Shown: positions 27,057-36,146, counted from the first letter of the stretch. The stretch: 49,362 bases of DNA from Gaiellales bacterium (GCA_003599855.1 QZKG01000052.1:1-49362); one strand, 5' to 3'. Numbers and translations: made by a program. Notes: a model not told the origin generated them from the sequence alone.

Positions 27057-27899
27057 TCATCCCACCGGATACGAACCCAGCAGTTTTACTGACGCGAGCT
27101 TGCACTCGAGACACTTGATGGCCGCCGACACGGCCTGGTCGTCCTTCCTGCCTTCCATATCGATGAAGAAGACGTAGTCACCCAGCCCTTTCTTTGACGG
27201 TCTCGACTCGATCTTGGTCAGGTTGACGTACCGGTGGGCGAACTCCTGGAGTATCTGCAGAAGGCTCCCCGGCTGGTCGTGCGCGATGGTGCAGACGATC
27301 GAAGTCTTGTAGGGAGCATCCAGTCCCTGTTCCGCTTCATGGGTGGCCAGCATGACGAAGCGCGTCTGGTTGTCCGGGTAGTCCTCGATGTCCTCCGCCA
27401 GGGTGACGCAGCCGTACCTTTCGGCAGCGATGCTGCTGCCGATGGCAGCCCACTTCTCGTCGGACTCGCTGACGATGCGCACCGCTTCCGCGGTGCTGTT
27501 GGCCGCCACAGCCTCGGCCTGGGGGAGGTTTGCGCGCAGGAAGCGGCGGCACTGTGCGTGGGCGTGGGGGTGCGAGATTATCTTCTCGATCCCGTCCAGG
27601 CTGATCGGCTTGCGGGCAATCAGGCGGTGGCTGACCGGTTGCACGACTTCACGGGTGATGTGAACATTGTCCACCTCGAAGGCGAGTACATCCAGGGTGG
27701 CGCTCACCGACCCCTCGATGGAGTTCTCCATCGGGACTATTCCCTCGGAAGCCTCGCCGGTCGAAACCGCCATGACGACATCGAAGACCGACGGGTAAGG
27801 GACGGTATCGGTGTCTTCCAGCCCGGTGTTGGCCAGCAGGGCTTCATGAGCCCATGTGCCGGTCGGCCCCAGGTAGGCGACCCTGGCTTCAGTCATCAT
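27057..27899 (-). CDS. pheA: Prephenate dehydratase (monofunctional)
   Basis: PheA converts prephenate to phenylpyruvate in phenylalanine synthesis. The catalytic region shows VAYLGPTGTWAHEAL, GIVPMENSIEGSVSATLD and the active-site NQTRFVMLA. The C-terminal ACT domain shows DQPGSLLQILQEFAHRYVNL and the phenylalanine-sensing ESRPSKKGLGDYVFFID, so feedback inhibition is expected. There is no chorismate mutase domain. Several adjacent ATGs exist; the ATG at 27899 sits five bases after GGAGG and overlaps the end of the DUF4446 gene, so the two are coupled. Confidence 0.95.
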   Translation of the reverse strand: MMTEARVAYLGPTGTWAHEALLANTGLEDTDTVPYPSVFDVVMAVSTGEASEGIVPMENSIEGSVSATLDVLAFEVDNVHITREVVQPVSHRLIARKPISLDGIEKIISHPHAHAQCRRFLRANLPQAEAVAANSTAEAVRIVSESDEKWAAIGSSIAAERYGCVTLAEDIEDYPDNQTRFVMLATHEAEQGLDAPYKTSIVCTIAHDQPGSLLQILQEFAHRYVNLTKIESRPSKKGLGDYVFFIDMEGRKDDQAVSAAIKCLECKLASVKLLGSYPVG

Positions 27900-28419
27900 C
27901 ATCGCCTCCAATCGTGAGGTACTGCTTCTTGGCCGCCAGGCCCATCGCTTCTTTCAGCACTTGTATTTCCTCCGGAGCCAGCTTTTCCCTGCTATCGCCG
28001 CCGGATATCTCTTTCACATAGATGCGGGCATGATCACGGCCCTGGATCGACGAGATGACGACGCCCGAGAACCCGGCGTCGAGCAGGGCGACGGAGGTGC
28101 TCTGCATGCCGCTGAGATCGCGGTAGGCATCGTATCGCACGACGCTCCTGAAGGTCAGGCAGTCATCCAGCCTCCGGCCCGTCAGGCCGACCTGCTCGCC
28201 GAGCGCGTCGATGCGCGCTTCGAGGCCGTCGACCCGCAGCTGCACCGCCTCGGCGTGCTCCACCAGATCGCGGTCCTGGCCGCCCATCACCGCCCTCTGG
28301 GCCTGGCGCACTCTTCTGAACCTGATGAAGAGATAGATGGTGAACGACAGGCTCGCTAGCAGCCCGCCTGCGAGTGCGGCTAAAACAGCTGTCAGATTTT
28401 CATCCAGGAATGAGTCCAT
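27889..28419 (-). CDS. DUF4446 family membrane protein
   Basis: A 176-residue protein with one N-terminal membrane helix (LTAVLAALAGGLLASLSFTIYLFI), a basic stop-transfer RFRRVRQAQR, a predicted coiled coil (LRVDGLEARIDALGEQV), and a C-terminal domain VVRYDAYRDLSGMQSTSVALL...GVVISSIQGRDHARIYVKEI that matches DUF4446. The family is common in Gram-positive bacteria, often near chromosome partition or wall genes; its function is unknown. It precedes and overlaps pheA. Confidence 0.8.
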   Translation of the reverse strand: MDSFLDENLTAVLAALAGGLLASLSFTIYLFIRFRRVRQAQRAVMGGQDRDLVEHAEAVQLRVDGLEARIDALGEQVGLTGRRLDDCLTFRSVVRYDAYRDLSGMQSTSVALLDAGFSGVVISSIQGRDHARIYVKEISGGDSREKLAPEEIQVLKEAMGLAAKKQYLTIGGDDDD

Positions 28420-28530
28420 ATCCGCAAACCTATTTGTACCAGAAAACAGAGAAGGTTGGGGCGGGAGGGCGTTTCCCTCAACCGGCCCGCAACCTTCGGT
28501 CCGGGTCGCCTGCCGCTGAAGGAGGCGACC

Positions 28531-29619
28531 CTAGATAAACCTGATGCTGTATTCGGCTATGTTGTTCTGGCTGTTGGCCTCGCCGGGCACCGGGCCGGCC
28601 TCGACTTTCAGGAGCGCCGGCTCACCCCCCGCCTCCGCCGCCAGCCCGGTGACCTCCACTGAGGCGATCTGGCCCGGGGCGACTTCGGCTACGAAGGCCT
28701 CCGCCGTCCGGGGATCGGGGCTGCCTGGCGCAGTCAGGCTGATGAGCACCTTGACATTGGTCTCGGTGGCCTCACCCTGGTTCTCTACCTCGACCTCGAA
28801 CACCAGGGAGTCAGACGCTTTCAACTCGTTCTCAGCGCCCTGCTCCAGCGTCATCCCGCTCGGCTTCGCCTTGACGCTGACCAGCGCGACCCCGTGGAGG
28901 CCCGTGACCTGCGCGGCTCCGCCCTTGAGCCTTTCCAGCACCGTGACCATCGTCTGCTGGCTGGCAAGCGCTGGCTCGATGAACTTGGTCTGGGGCACCT
29001 TCACCTCAGTGACACCGTCATTCTCAAGGGCCCGCTGGGCGGGTTCACTGAAGAAGACCTGATAGGTGACGTCGCTGGAGAAGAGGATCATGAGTTCGTA
29101 GGAAACCTGGGAGGCCGCCGCCTGGTTGTCCTTGGCTTCGATGGCATTGAGCAAAGCCGGCCTGAGGCCGGTAAGACCGCGGGTGCGCATCTGCATCGTG
29201 GCCACGAACCATTCGTTTTCCTTTTTCAGCGCGTCCGGGGCCTTGATGGCGGCCGCCTTGCCGGTTACCTGCTCCTGGGTCGCCTGGAACTCCTGCAGCT
29301 TGGCCTCGAGTTGCTGCCGCACCGACTCGTCGGGTTTCTGGAGCATGTCGGACAGCTGCTTGCCCACGGCGTCGGACTCAGCGACGACCTGCTCAACCTG
29401 GGAGAAGTAATCCTGGTACTCGCTGACCTTGCGCTTGTCGAGGCAACTCTTGATGCCGAGACTGGTGATGAGCACCAGCACCACGACTGCGACAAGTATT
29501 ATGAGGACGCGCGCCAGCGGCGACTGGCTCGGTGGTCTGCGCCGCGGGCCCCGGGGCCGCCTTGCCTCGGTCTCCTCCTCGAAAAACTGATCTTCTTCTT
29601 CATCCTCGAAAAAAGACAC
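28531..29619 (-). CDS. Membrane-anchored coiled-coil protein with CARDB-like domain
   Basis: A 362-residue protein: acidic cytosolic start (SFFEDEEEDQFFEEETEA), Arg/Pro-rich stretch, one membrane helix (VLIILVAVVVLVLITSLGI), a long helical extracellular region with coiled-coil character (residues about 75-180), and a C-terminal beta domain (SDSLVFEVEVENQGEATETNVKVLISL) resembling CARDB/Ig-like adhesion domains. I chose GTG 29619, preceded by GAAAGGACGTCAG, because an upstream in-frame start would run through the tRNA-Leu gene. Function is unknown; it may be an envelope protein. The coiled-coil lipoprotein at 29903 is a likely relative in design. Confidence 0.7.
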   Translation of the reverse strand: MSFFEDEEEDQFFEEETEARRPRGPRRRPPSQSPLARVLIILVAVVVLVLITSLGIKSCLDKRKVSEYQDYFSQVEQVVAESDAVGKQLSDMLQKPDESVRQQLEAKLQEFQATQEQVTGKAAAIKAPDALKKENEWFVATMQMRTRGLTGLRPALLNAIEAKDNQAAASQVSYELMILFSSDVTYQVFFSEPAQRALENDGVTEVKVPQTKFIEPALASQQTMVTVLERLKGGAAQVTGLHGVALVSVKAKPSGMTLEQGAENELKASDSLVFEVEVENQGEATETNVKVLISLTAPGSPDPRTAEAFVAEVAPGQIASVEVTGLAAEAGGEPALLKVEAGPVPGEANSQNNIAEYSIRFI

Positions 29620-29662
29620 CTGACGTCCTTTCGTCTGACGACACAGAAGACAGACTGGCCTT

Positions 29663-29749
29663 TGGTGGGCGAGGGGGGAGTTGAACCCCCATGCTCGTAC
29701 GAGCACTAGACCCTGAACCTAGCGTGTCTACCAGTTCCACCACTCGCCC
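29663..29749 (-). tRNA. tRNA-Leu (anticodon CAG)
   Basis: An 87-base tRNA with encoded CCA (29663-29665). The acceptor pairs GGGCGAG (29743-29749) with CTCGCCC; the anticodon stem CTAGG/TCTAG holds the loop TTCAGGG with anticodon CAG. A long variable arm (TGCTCGTACGAGCA) and T arm GGGGGTTCAACTCCCCC are class II features of tRNA-Leu. Confidence 0.95.
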
Positions 29750-29844
29750 GCGAAACCGGATGCGGCCTCGGCGCGGCTTCAAAGCAAAAGTCCTGCTATC
29801 AAACGCCTCCAGCAGGCCTTCGGCTTCTTGCCTAAAACGCATGT

Positions 29845-29853
29845 ATTATATCA
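29845..29853 (-). promoter_or_regulatory. Extended -10 element upstream of tRNA-Leu
   Basis: On the minus strand TGA-TATAAT gives a perfect -10 with an extended TG. No -35 is convincing. It lies 95 bases before the tRNA, leaving a leader with one weak hairpin, and may drive tRNA-Leu plus the following membrane-protein gene. Apart from this, 29750-29902 holds nothing recognisable. Confidence 0.45.
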
Positions 29854-29902
29854 CAGGCCCGGATGCCGCGGGGCAAGGTCCAGCCCCTCGCTGCCTGGGT
29901 AT

Positions 29903-30442
29903 CTATTCGCCGTTCCCCCCGACAATCTTGCCGGCTTCGGCTTCCGCTGCGGCCAGCTCCTGCGACTGCTGGTTCATGGTCTCGACCAGCTCAGCCCACC
30001 GTTTCAGGGTGTCCGGGCTCTGCGCCGCAGGGTCCGCCAGCAGCAGGGCGGCAAGTTCGCTCATGGTGGCGTTGAGTTCGAGCATGATGTCCAACGACCT
30101 GCTCTTGGCCTCGAGGTAGCTGCGCTTCTGCTCCTCGATGTTGAGCCCGGCCGCCTCGTCGATCTTGCCCTTGGCGTCACTGATGCCCTCCTCGATCCCG
30201 GCGGTCAGGGTCTGGGCTTCCTCCAGCCTTGCGGCCGCGTCAGCCGAGCGGGCCTCCGCCTGGTCGCGGGCGTCTGAAAGCAGCGCCTCCACCTCCACCA
30301 GCTTCGGCTGGAACCCCGCGATGATGTCGTTTGCCTCGCGGATCAGGCCGTCCGCCTTTTCTGTCTCCTTGCCACAGCCCGACAGCAGGGCAGACGCCAG
30401 CAGCAGGGCCGCGGCTACGAGGATGATTGTTTGCTTTTTCAT
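29903..30442 (-). CDS. Coiled-coil lipoprotein
   Basis: A 179-residue lipoprotein with signal MKKQTIILVAAALLLASALL, lipobox LLSGC, then GKETEKADGL. The mature chain is almost entirely helical, rich in Ala, Glu and Leu (ARSADAAARLEEAQTLTAGI, SQELAAAEAEAGKIVGG), suggesting a coiled coil on the outer face of the membrane. A GGAGGAAC site precedes the ATG. Function unknown. It is divergent from the kinase operon; the 125-bp gap between them shows no clear promoter. Confidence 0.75.
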   Translation of the reverse strand: MKKQTIILVAAALLLASALLSGCGKETEKADGLIREANDIIAGFQPKLVEVEALLSDARDQAEARSADAAARLEEAQTLTAGIEEGISDAKGKIDEAAGLNIEEQKRSYLEAKSRSLDIMLELNATMSELAALLLADPAAQSPDTLKRWAELVETMNQQSQELAAAEAEAGKIVGGNGE

Positions 30443-30567
30443 GTTCCTCCGTGTGACTATTTGTCCCTGAACCAGATTATTCTACCTGATTGCGCGACAA
30501 ATCCCAGCACCTGCCGCAGACCGAAAGGATTCCCAACCCCAGCATTGAATGTCGAATCAGGGAGGGA

Positions 30568-32313
30568 ATGCCTTTGGCTACCGTGATATCAGGACAAAAC
30601 GATTCGAGGCGCATGATACTCGACCGATATGAACTTGTCGAGCCCGTCGGCAAGGGTGGTTTCTCCACCGTGTATCGGGCGCGCGACCACAAGATGAGCC
30701 GAGAGGTGGCGATCAAGGTGGTCCAGCGCACCGATGATCTCTCCGGCCGCGCCACCCGCGAAGCGCGTACGGCGGCTCGCCTGAGCCACCCGCACATCGT
30801 CACTGTGTTCGAGCTGGCCGAGGACGACCATGAGGTCTACATAGTCTCGGAGCTCGTGGAGGGTCCCACCCTGGCGCGCTGTATCGCCGCGTCCCGCCTG
30901 TCCGACCGCGACTACGTCGCCATAACCCTGCAGCTCCTGGGAGCGCTGGAGCACGCGCATGAGAAGGGCATCGTGCACCGCGACATCAAACCGGACAACA
31001 TAATCCTGACCGATGACGATCCGCCCAGGGCAAAGATCACTGATTTCGGCATCGCCCAGCTGGAGAACACCCAGCGGCTCACGCGCCAGGGGGACGTGAT
31101 CGGCACGCTGGCGTACATGTCACCGGAGCAGGCTGAGGGACGGGAGCTGGACGGCGGCACGGATGTATATTCTGCGGCCTTGACCCTTTACGAGTGCCTG
31201 TCTGGCGCCAACCCGTTCCGGGGAGGCACCGCTGGGGAGACCATCAGCAGGATCCAGGCCGGGGCGCCCCCTTTGAGTGAAGCTCGCCCGGACCTTCCCC
31301 GCGAGCTCTCGGACCTGCTCGAAGACGCCATGGAGGCGGACAGCGGCATGCGCATCGGCGCCCGCAGCTTCGCCGCCGGGCTCGAGAAGCTCCTGCCGGC
31401 CCTGTCCACCGGCGAGCAGGCCACCACCGTCCTCAGCCGCAGGGAGCTGCACCGCCCTTCCCGCCTCGGCTTGATGCCCGAACGCTACACCGAGCTGGGC
31501 AGCCGCCTCGCCAACGGGGCCCTGGCGCTGCTCGTGGCTTGGGGGGCGACCCATGGCGCATCATACTACCCTGATGCCTGGCGCCTGCCGCTCGCTTTGT
31601 CAGCGGTTGCGGCTGTCGTCCTCCTGCCGCGCCTGGGACTGTTCGCCCTGGCCGGCGTCGCCCTGCTGCCGGTGGTTTCTTTCTCGCCCGCCCTCGGCGT
31701 GATGCTGGCTGTCGTCGCCGTCCTCTACCTGGCGGGATTCGCCATGACCTGGCCCCGCGTCGCCCTGCTGCCGGCGCTCGCCCCTGGGCTCGTGCTCATC
31801 GGCCTGGGCCTCATCTTCCCGGTTCTGGCCGGCGCTGTTGCCCGCTGGCGCGGCCTTGCCCTCGCGGCCATCGGAGCCCTGTCGCTGACCCTGTTCCAGC
31901 TCGTGGGCGGCGCCGGCGCCCTGGACTACCTCAGCATCACCAACAGCTACGACGCCGGAGCCCGACTGGCAGGCGAGTACAACCCGCTGACGGCCATCAC
32001 CATCCTCAGCGAGCCTTTCGAAGCCGCTCCGGCACTGGCCCTGCAGCCCCTCGTCTGGGCGCTGGCGGCGGCGCCGGCAGCCCTGCTTGTCCGCGGCCGC
32101 AACCGCATCGCCGACTGGGGCGGGCTCATCCTCGCCAACGGCACGCTGGCGGGAGGTTATTTCCTGCTGCCGCTCCTGCTGCCCGACTTCCGGCTGCCGG
32201 CAGCCCCGTTCATGAAAACATTCCTGCTTTGCGCTATAATCCAGTGCGGGCTCCTCCTGATATCCCCGAGGGCCGTCGACCAACAGACACCTTCCCCCAT
32301 TGAGCGTACTTAA
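30568..32313 (+). CDS. Ser/Thr protein kinase fused to a polytopic membrane domain
   Basis: About 581 residues. The Hanks-type kinase domain (1-285) is complete: VGKGGFSTVYRA loop, Lys50 in EVAIKVV, HRDIKPDN (137-144), DFG at 159-161, and MSPEQAEG. A linker (GEQATTVLSRRELHRPSR) then leads to about 260 residues with some eight to ten hydrophobic segments, such as LRLPLALS-like WRLPLALSAVAAVVLLPRLG and FMKTFLLCAIIQCGLLLIS. The usual single helix and sensor are absent. Start is uncertain: ATG 30568 follows GGGAGGGA, but ATG 30613 (MILDRYELVE) also fits. Its last codons overlap fhaA, so it heads the wall-growth operon. Confidence 0.88.
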   Translation: MPLATVISGQNDSRRMILDRYELVEPVGKGGFSTVYRARDHKMSREVAIKVVQRTDDLSGRATREARTAARLSHPHIVTVFELAEDDHEVYIVSELVEGPTLARCIAASRLSDRDYVAITLQLLGALEHAHEKGIVHRDIKPDNIILTDDDPPRAKITDFGIAQLENTQRLTRQGDVIGTLAYMSPEQAEGRELDGGTDVYSAALTLYECLSGANPFRGGTAGETISRIQAGAPPLSEARPDLPRELSDLLEDAMEADSGMRIGARSFAAGLEKLLPALSTGEQATTVLSRRELHRPSRLGLMPERYTELGSRLANGALALLVAWGATHGASYYPDAWRLPLALSAVAAVVLLPRLGLFALAGVALLPVVSFSPALGVMLAVVAVLYLAGFAMTWPRVALLPALAPGLVLIGLGLIFPVLAGAVARWRGLALAAIGALSLTLFQLVGGAGALDYLSITNSYDAGARLAGEYNPLTAITILSEPFEAAPALALQPLVWALAAAPAALLVRGRNRIADWGGLILANGTLAGGYFLLPLLLPDFRLPAAPFMKTFLLCAIIQCGLLLISPRAVDQQTPSPIERT

Positions 32314-33097
32314 GAGAATCGAGGAAAAGATCCAGGACCTGTTCGAGGGCAGCTTCGGCCGCGCCTTCAAGTCGCCGGTGCAGCCGGTGGAACTGGCCCA
32401 CAAACTGGTCAAGGAGATGGAAGACAACAAGGTTGTGAGTGTCTCCCGGGTCTACGTGCCTAACGAATACTCTGTCTTCCTGTCGCCCGAGGACTGGAAG
32501 CAGTTCGAGTCTTATGAGGACCACCTCAAGGGAGATCTGGCCGCCTATGTCACGGAGAGCGCCCGGCGCGAAGGCTACGAACTGCTCAGCCGGCCCATAG
32601 TCATCATAAAGACTGACGAGGACCTGCAGATCGGGGAGTTCGGGATCGCCACGCGCATGGTCTCGGCCCCGTCTGACGCGGGCCCCCCGGCCGCTGCGAG
32701 CGTGCCCGACCTGGGAGCCGAGGTCAGCCAGACGGTTGTCTACCGCCCCGAGGCCTCTCCCGACGGGACCATGTCGGTGAGCGCCCAGGAGGCGCGTGAC
32801 CTGGGGCTGGCCAGGGAGCGGATCACGCTCAAAGCCGCCGGCGTCGAGCACGAGATCGCCCGGCGCGTGACGCTCATCGGCAGGAGCCATCAGGCAGACA
32901 TACGGCTGGACGACCCCAACGTCTCGCGCCGCCACGCTGAGCTGAGGCAGCGCGGCAACGATTACCTGATCGTGGATCTGGACAGCACCAACGGAGTCGA
33001 GGTCAACGGCAAGCAGGTCAAGTCAAAAGCCCTGCAGAACGGTGACGTCATCACCCTGGGCACGACGAGAGTGAGGTTCGAACGACAGTTATGCTAG
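32300..33097 (+). CDS. fhaA: FhaA-like protein: DUF3662 plus FHA domain
   Basis: A 265-residue cytosolic phosphothreonine reader. Residues 1-115 (SVLKRIEEKIQDLFEGSFGR...) match DUF3662, and 175-265 form an FHA domain with GRSHQADIRL, SRRHAEL and STNGVEVNG. In Mycobacterium FhaA binds phosphorylated MviN and regulates late wall synthesis. The linker between domains is shorter than in Mycobacterium. The TTG start overlaps the kinase end by 14 bases, and its stop overlaps fhaB. Confidence 0.93.
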   Translation: MSVLKRIEEKIQDLFEGSFGRAFKSPVQPVELAHKLVKEMEDNKVVSVSRVYVPNEYSVFLSPEDWKQFESYEDHLKGDLAAYVTESARREGYELLSRPIVIIKTDEDLQIGEFGIATRMVSAPSDAGPPAAASVPDLGAEVSQTVVYRPEASPDGTMSVSAQEARDLGLARERITLKAAGVEHEIARRVTLIGRSHQADIRLDDPNVSRRHAELRQRGNDYLIVDLDSTNGVEVNGKQVKSKALQNGDVITLGTTRVRFERQLC

Positions 33098-33657
33098 AGC
33101 CGGTCCTTTTTGGCGCAAAAATCCTTTTCCTGCTGCTTCTATACCTTTTCATCTACCGGATCGTGCGCAGCCTTGCCCGGGACCTTTCCCGGGGGGCGGA
33201 GCCCGTCAGCATCGGCGCCGAGAGCGTTTCCCGCCCGGCGTCGCCGGCAGCGCCTGCGCCCCGCCCCGCGGCGCCCTCACGCGAGCAGCGTCAGCCTATC
33301 AGGCCCAAGGCGATGCCGCCGGACGCCGACACCACCGGTGAGTTCGAGTACCTGGTGACGAAGATCAAGCCGCGGCTGGTGGTCCAGCACAGCAAGATCC
33401 TCGACGATGGCACCGAGTTCAAGCTCAGGAAGGGCACGACCATCGGCCGTTCACCGGGCAGCGAGATAGTGCTGCCCGACGAGTACGTCTCCCAGACCCA
33501 CGCCCGCATCTTCTCCCGCAAGCAGTTCATGTTCATCGAGGACCTGGGCAGCACCAACGGCACCATCGTCGATGGCCGCCGGATAGAGGGCGAGCACCAG
33601 ATCAAGCCCGGACAGGAGATCGTCATCGGCGATACGATATTCCGCTACGAGGAATAG
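33091..33657 (+). CDS. fhaB: FhaB-like membrane-anchored FHA protein
   Basis: A 188-residue protein with one N-terminal helix (LFGAKILFLLLLYLFIYRIV), a Pro/Ala-rich linker, and a C-terminal FHA domain (LRKGTTIGRSPGSEIVLPD, SQTHARIF, DLGSTNGTIVDG). In Actinomycetota FhaB (FipA) binds phosphorylated division proteins. The ATG lies inside the fhaA stop region. It is followed by the phosphatase gene after 21 bp. Confidence 0.93.
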   Translation: MLEPVLFGAKILFLLLLYLFIYRIVRSLARDLSRGAEPVSIGAESVSRPASPAAPAPRPAAPSREQRQPIRPKAMPPDADTTGEFEYLVTKIKPRLVVQHSKILDDGTEFKLRKGTTIGRSPGSEIVLPDEYVSQTHARIFSRKQFMFIEDLGSTNGTIVDGRRIEGEHQIKPGQEIVIGDTIFRYEE

Positions 33658-33678
33658 CGGGCCGCCCCGGACCTTCTC

Positions 33679-34863
33679 ATGCCCGCTACCTTTGCGACAG
33701 AATCCCATACCGGCCTGGTGCGCCGAGGCAACGAGGACGCCGCCCTGGCGCAGCCGCCCGTCTTCGCCGTCGCTGACGGCATGGGCGGGGCGCTGGCCGG
33801 TGAGGTTGCATCGGGGATGGCGGTAGCCGCCCTCGCAGAGGCAGCCCCCGGCACGCCGGAGGAACTTGCCAGCGCTATCCGGGAAGTGAACGGCAGCATC
33901 TTCGCACAGGCAACCGGCGACGCGGGCCGCTCAGGCATGGGGACCACGCTCACGGCCGCCCTTGCCGGCGAGGGCAGCGTGACTTTCGTCCACGTGGGCG
34001 ACAGCCGGGCCTACCGGCTCCGTGGCGGCTTGCTGGAACAGCTAAGCAGCGACCACTCGCTGGTGGCGGAGATGGTCCGCCGGGGCGAGCTCTCCGAAGA
34101 AGATGCCCTGGCGCACCCGCAGCGCAGCATCATCACCAGGGCCCTGGGGGTGGATGCCGACGTGGAGCTCGACAGCTTCAGCGTCGAGCTGGCTCCGGGG
34201 GACATGTTCCTCCTCTGCAGCGACGGCCTCTACTCCATGGTGCCCGAGCCGGCGGTTGAGAAGATACTGAATGGCAGCGGCGACCTCGCGGTCGCGGCGC
34301 GCTCACTGGTCGAGGCGGCCCTGGCCGGCGGCGGCGAGGATAATGTTACCGTCGTCCTGTTCTGCCCCGACGGCGCGGTGCCCTCCGGGGACGGGCAGGG
34401 GCCCGGCGCGGCGGAGCGCGGCTCCAGCCCCCCCGCCGGCGGTACGGCCGAAGGGGGCCCCGGCGAGCGAGCCGTTCGGAATGCCGGGCGCTGGCGCGAC
34501 TGGAGGGTGCTGGCCGCGGTCGCCCTGGCGCTCGTAATCATCCTGACCATGGCGACCTGGTACATGACCCGCCAGGTCTATTACCTGGGCGCCAGCGAGG
34601 GGCGCGTCTCCATCTTCCAGGGGCTGCCGCTCGAAGTCGGACCCGTGTCCCTGTCTTCACTTTACCGGCAGAGCGACGTGTCCCTCGACGACCTTGAGCC
34701 CTTCGAGCGCGAGCGGGTGCTCAGGGAGGAGCTCACCTCGCTTGAGGCGGCCGAGGAGATGTTGCAGAATTATTCCGGCCGGCAGGGCGCGGAGGCCGGC
34801 ACCGACCGCGAGGACGCCGGCCGCCGCCCGTCCGCCACCACCGCGACAGGAACAGGATTCTGA
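33679..34863 (+). CDS. pstP: PP2C-family Ser/Thr phosphatase with membrane helix
   Basis: PstP reverses phosphorylation by PknA/PknB-type kinases. Metal-binding motifs are RRGNEDAAL, VADGMGG, GMGTTLTAAL, VHVGDSRAYRL, LLCSDGLYSMV and GGEDNVTVV, in PP2C order over residues 1-240. A Pro/Gly-rich linker leads to a membrane helix (VLAAVALALVIILTMATWYM) and an extracytoplasmic tail of about 95 residues. Its TGA overlaps the next ATG (TGATG). Placement between fhaB and ftsW is the conserved actinobacterial order. Confidence 0.95.
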   Translation: MPATFATESHTGLVRRGNEDAALAQPPVFAVADGMGGALAGEVASGMAVAALAEAAPGTPEELASAIREVNGSIFAQATGDAGRSGMGTTLTAALAGEGSVTFVHVGDSRAYRLRGGLLEQLSSDHSLVAEMVRRGELSEEDALAHPQRSIITRALGVDADVELDSFSVELAPGDMFLLCSDGLYSMVPEPAVEKILNGSGDLAVAARSLVEAALAGGGEDNVTVVLFCPDGAVPSGDGQGPGAAERGSSPPAGGTAEGGPGERAVRNAGRWRDWRVLAAVALALVIILTMATWYMTRQVYYLGASEGRVSIFQGLPLEVGPVSLSSLYRQSDVSLDDLEPFERERVLREELTSLEAAEEMLQNYSGRQGAEAGTDREDAGRRPSATTATGTGF

Positions 34864-36146
34864 TGCAGCGAAACCGCGAACTGGTGAACTTCATCCCGGT
34901 CGTCATCCTGATGGTGATCGGCTTTATCAGCGTCTATGCCACGCGCTCGTCGCAGATCGACGCGTCTTCGCTCAGCTACGGCCTGCTCTTCGTCGGGCTC
35001 TACCTGCTGATGCACGTCCTTTTACGCTTCACCGCGCCGGACGCCGACCCATACCTGCTGCCCATCACGGCGCTGCTTTCCGCCATGGGCATCATGATGA
35101 TCTACCGCATCAACCCGGACCAGGCTGCCGCTCAGACGACCTGGCTGCTGGTGGGCCTGGGGCTGTTCGCGGGCATACTGCTGCTGCGCGACTACCGCAA
35201 GCTGGATGATTACATCTACCTGCTGGGCATCCTGGGCGTCGCCGCCCTGGTAGCGACCATCGTCTTCGGCACCGAGGTCAACGGCGCCCGCCTCTGGCTG
35301 CGGTTCGGGGACATGCAGATACAGCCGGGCGAGTTCGCCAAGATCCTCGTCACCATCTTCCTGGCAGGCTACCTCAACAGCCACCGGGAGCTGCTGGCCA
35401 CGACCACCTGGCACTTTTTCGGCATCCCCATGCCGGCGGCCAAATACCTGGGCCCGCTCGTGACCATGTGGGGGCTCTCCTTCGCCCTGCTGTTGCTCAT
35501 GAACGACCTCGGCACCTCGATGCTGTTCTTCGGCATCTTCCTGGCCATGACGTACGTGGCTACCAACCGGGCCACCTACCCGATCATCGGCGGCATCCTC
35601 TTTTTGGTGGGCGCCGTTCTCGCATACTCGGTGAAGGCCACTGTCCACACCCGCGTCGACATCTGGCTCAATCCCTGGGACGACCCCATGGGCAAGGGCT
35701 ACCAGATCGCCCAGTCCCTCTTCGCCATCGGCGACGGCGGTCTCTTCGGCACCGGGCTGGGCAAGGGCTACCTGCTGCTGGGCAGCGGCGAGACGATCAT
35801 CCCGGCGCTGGAGACCGATTTCATCTTCTCCGCCATCGCCGAGGAGCTGGGGCTGGTGGGGGCTCTGGCGATGATCATCCTGTTTTTGCTCTTCTGTTAC
35901 CGCGGCTTCAAGATCGCCGTCGACTCCGATGACGGCTTTTCCAAGCTGCTGGCGGCGGGGATCGCCTCGGGCTTCGCCCTGCAGACCTTCATCATCCTCG
36001 GCGGAGTCATGAAGCTCATCCCCCTCACCGGCATCACCCTGCCGTTCGTCAGCTACGGCGGCAGCTCGCTGGTGGCCAACTTCGTCGCCCTGGCGCTGCT
36101 GCTCCTGATCAGCAACCGCAATGCCGCGGCCAGGAGGGCTTCATGA
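34863..36146 (+). CDS. FtsW/RodA/SpoVE family peptidoglycan polymerase
   Basis: A 427-residue SEDS protein with about twelve membrane helices. Family motifs are VNGARLWLRFG (glycosyltransferase region with the conserved Trp and Arg), LNPWDDPMGKGYQIAQSLFAIGDGGLFGTGLG, FIFSAIAEELGLVG, and ITLPFVSYGGSSLVANFVAL. It polymerises lipid II together with the transpeptidase encoded next, whose ATG overlaps its stop (ATGA). In this cluster the mycobacterial counterpart is called RodA. Confidence 0.95.
   Translation: MQRNRELVNFIPVVILMVIGFISVYATRSSQIDASSLSYGLLFVGLYLLMHVLLRFTAPDADPYLLPITALLSAMGIMMIYRINPDQAAAQTTWLLVGLGLFAGILLLRDYRKLDDYIYLLGILGVAALVATIVFGTEVNGARLWLRFGDMQIQPGEFAKILVTIFLAGYLNSHRELLATTTWHFFGIPMPAAKYLGPLVTMWGLSFALLLLMNDLGTSMLFFGIFLAMTYVATNRATYPIIGGILFLVGAVLAYSVKATVHTRVDIWLNPWDDPMGKGYQIAQSLFAIGDGGLFGTGLGKGYLLLGSGETIIPALETDFIFSAIAEELGLVGALAMIILFLLFCYRGFKIAVDSDDGFSKLLAAGIASGFALQTFIILGGVMKLIPLTGITLPFVSYGGSSLVANFVALALLLLISNRNAAARRAS

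Noticed and set aside
29620..29706. Upstream extension of the CARDB-like protein to an ATG at 29706
   Set aside because: It would translate across tRNA-Leu; the GTG at 29619 has its own ribosome binding site.
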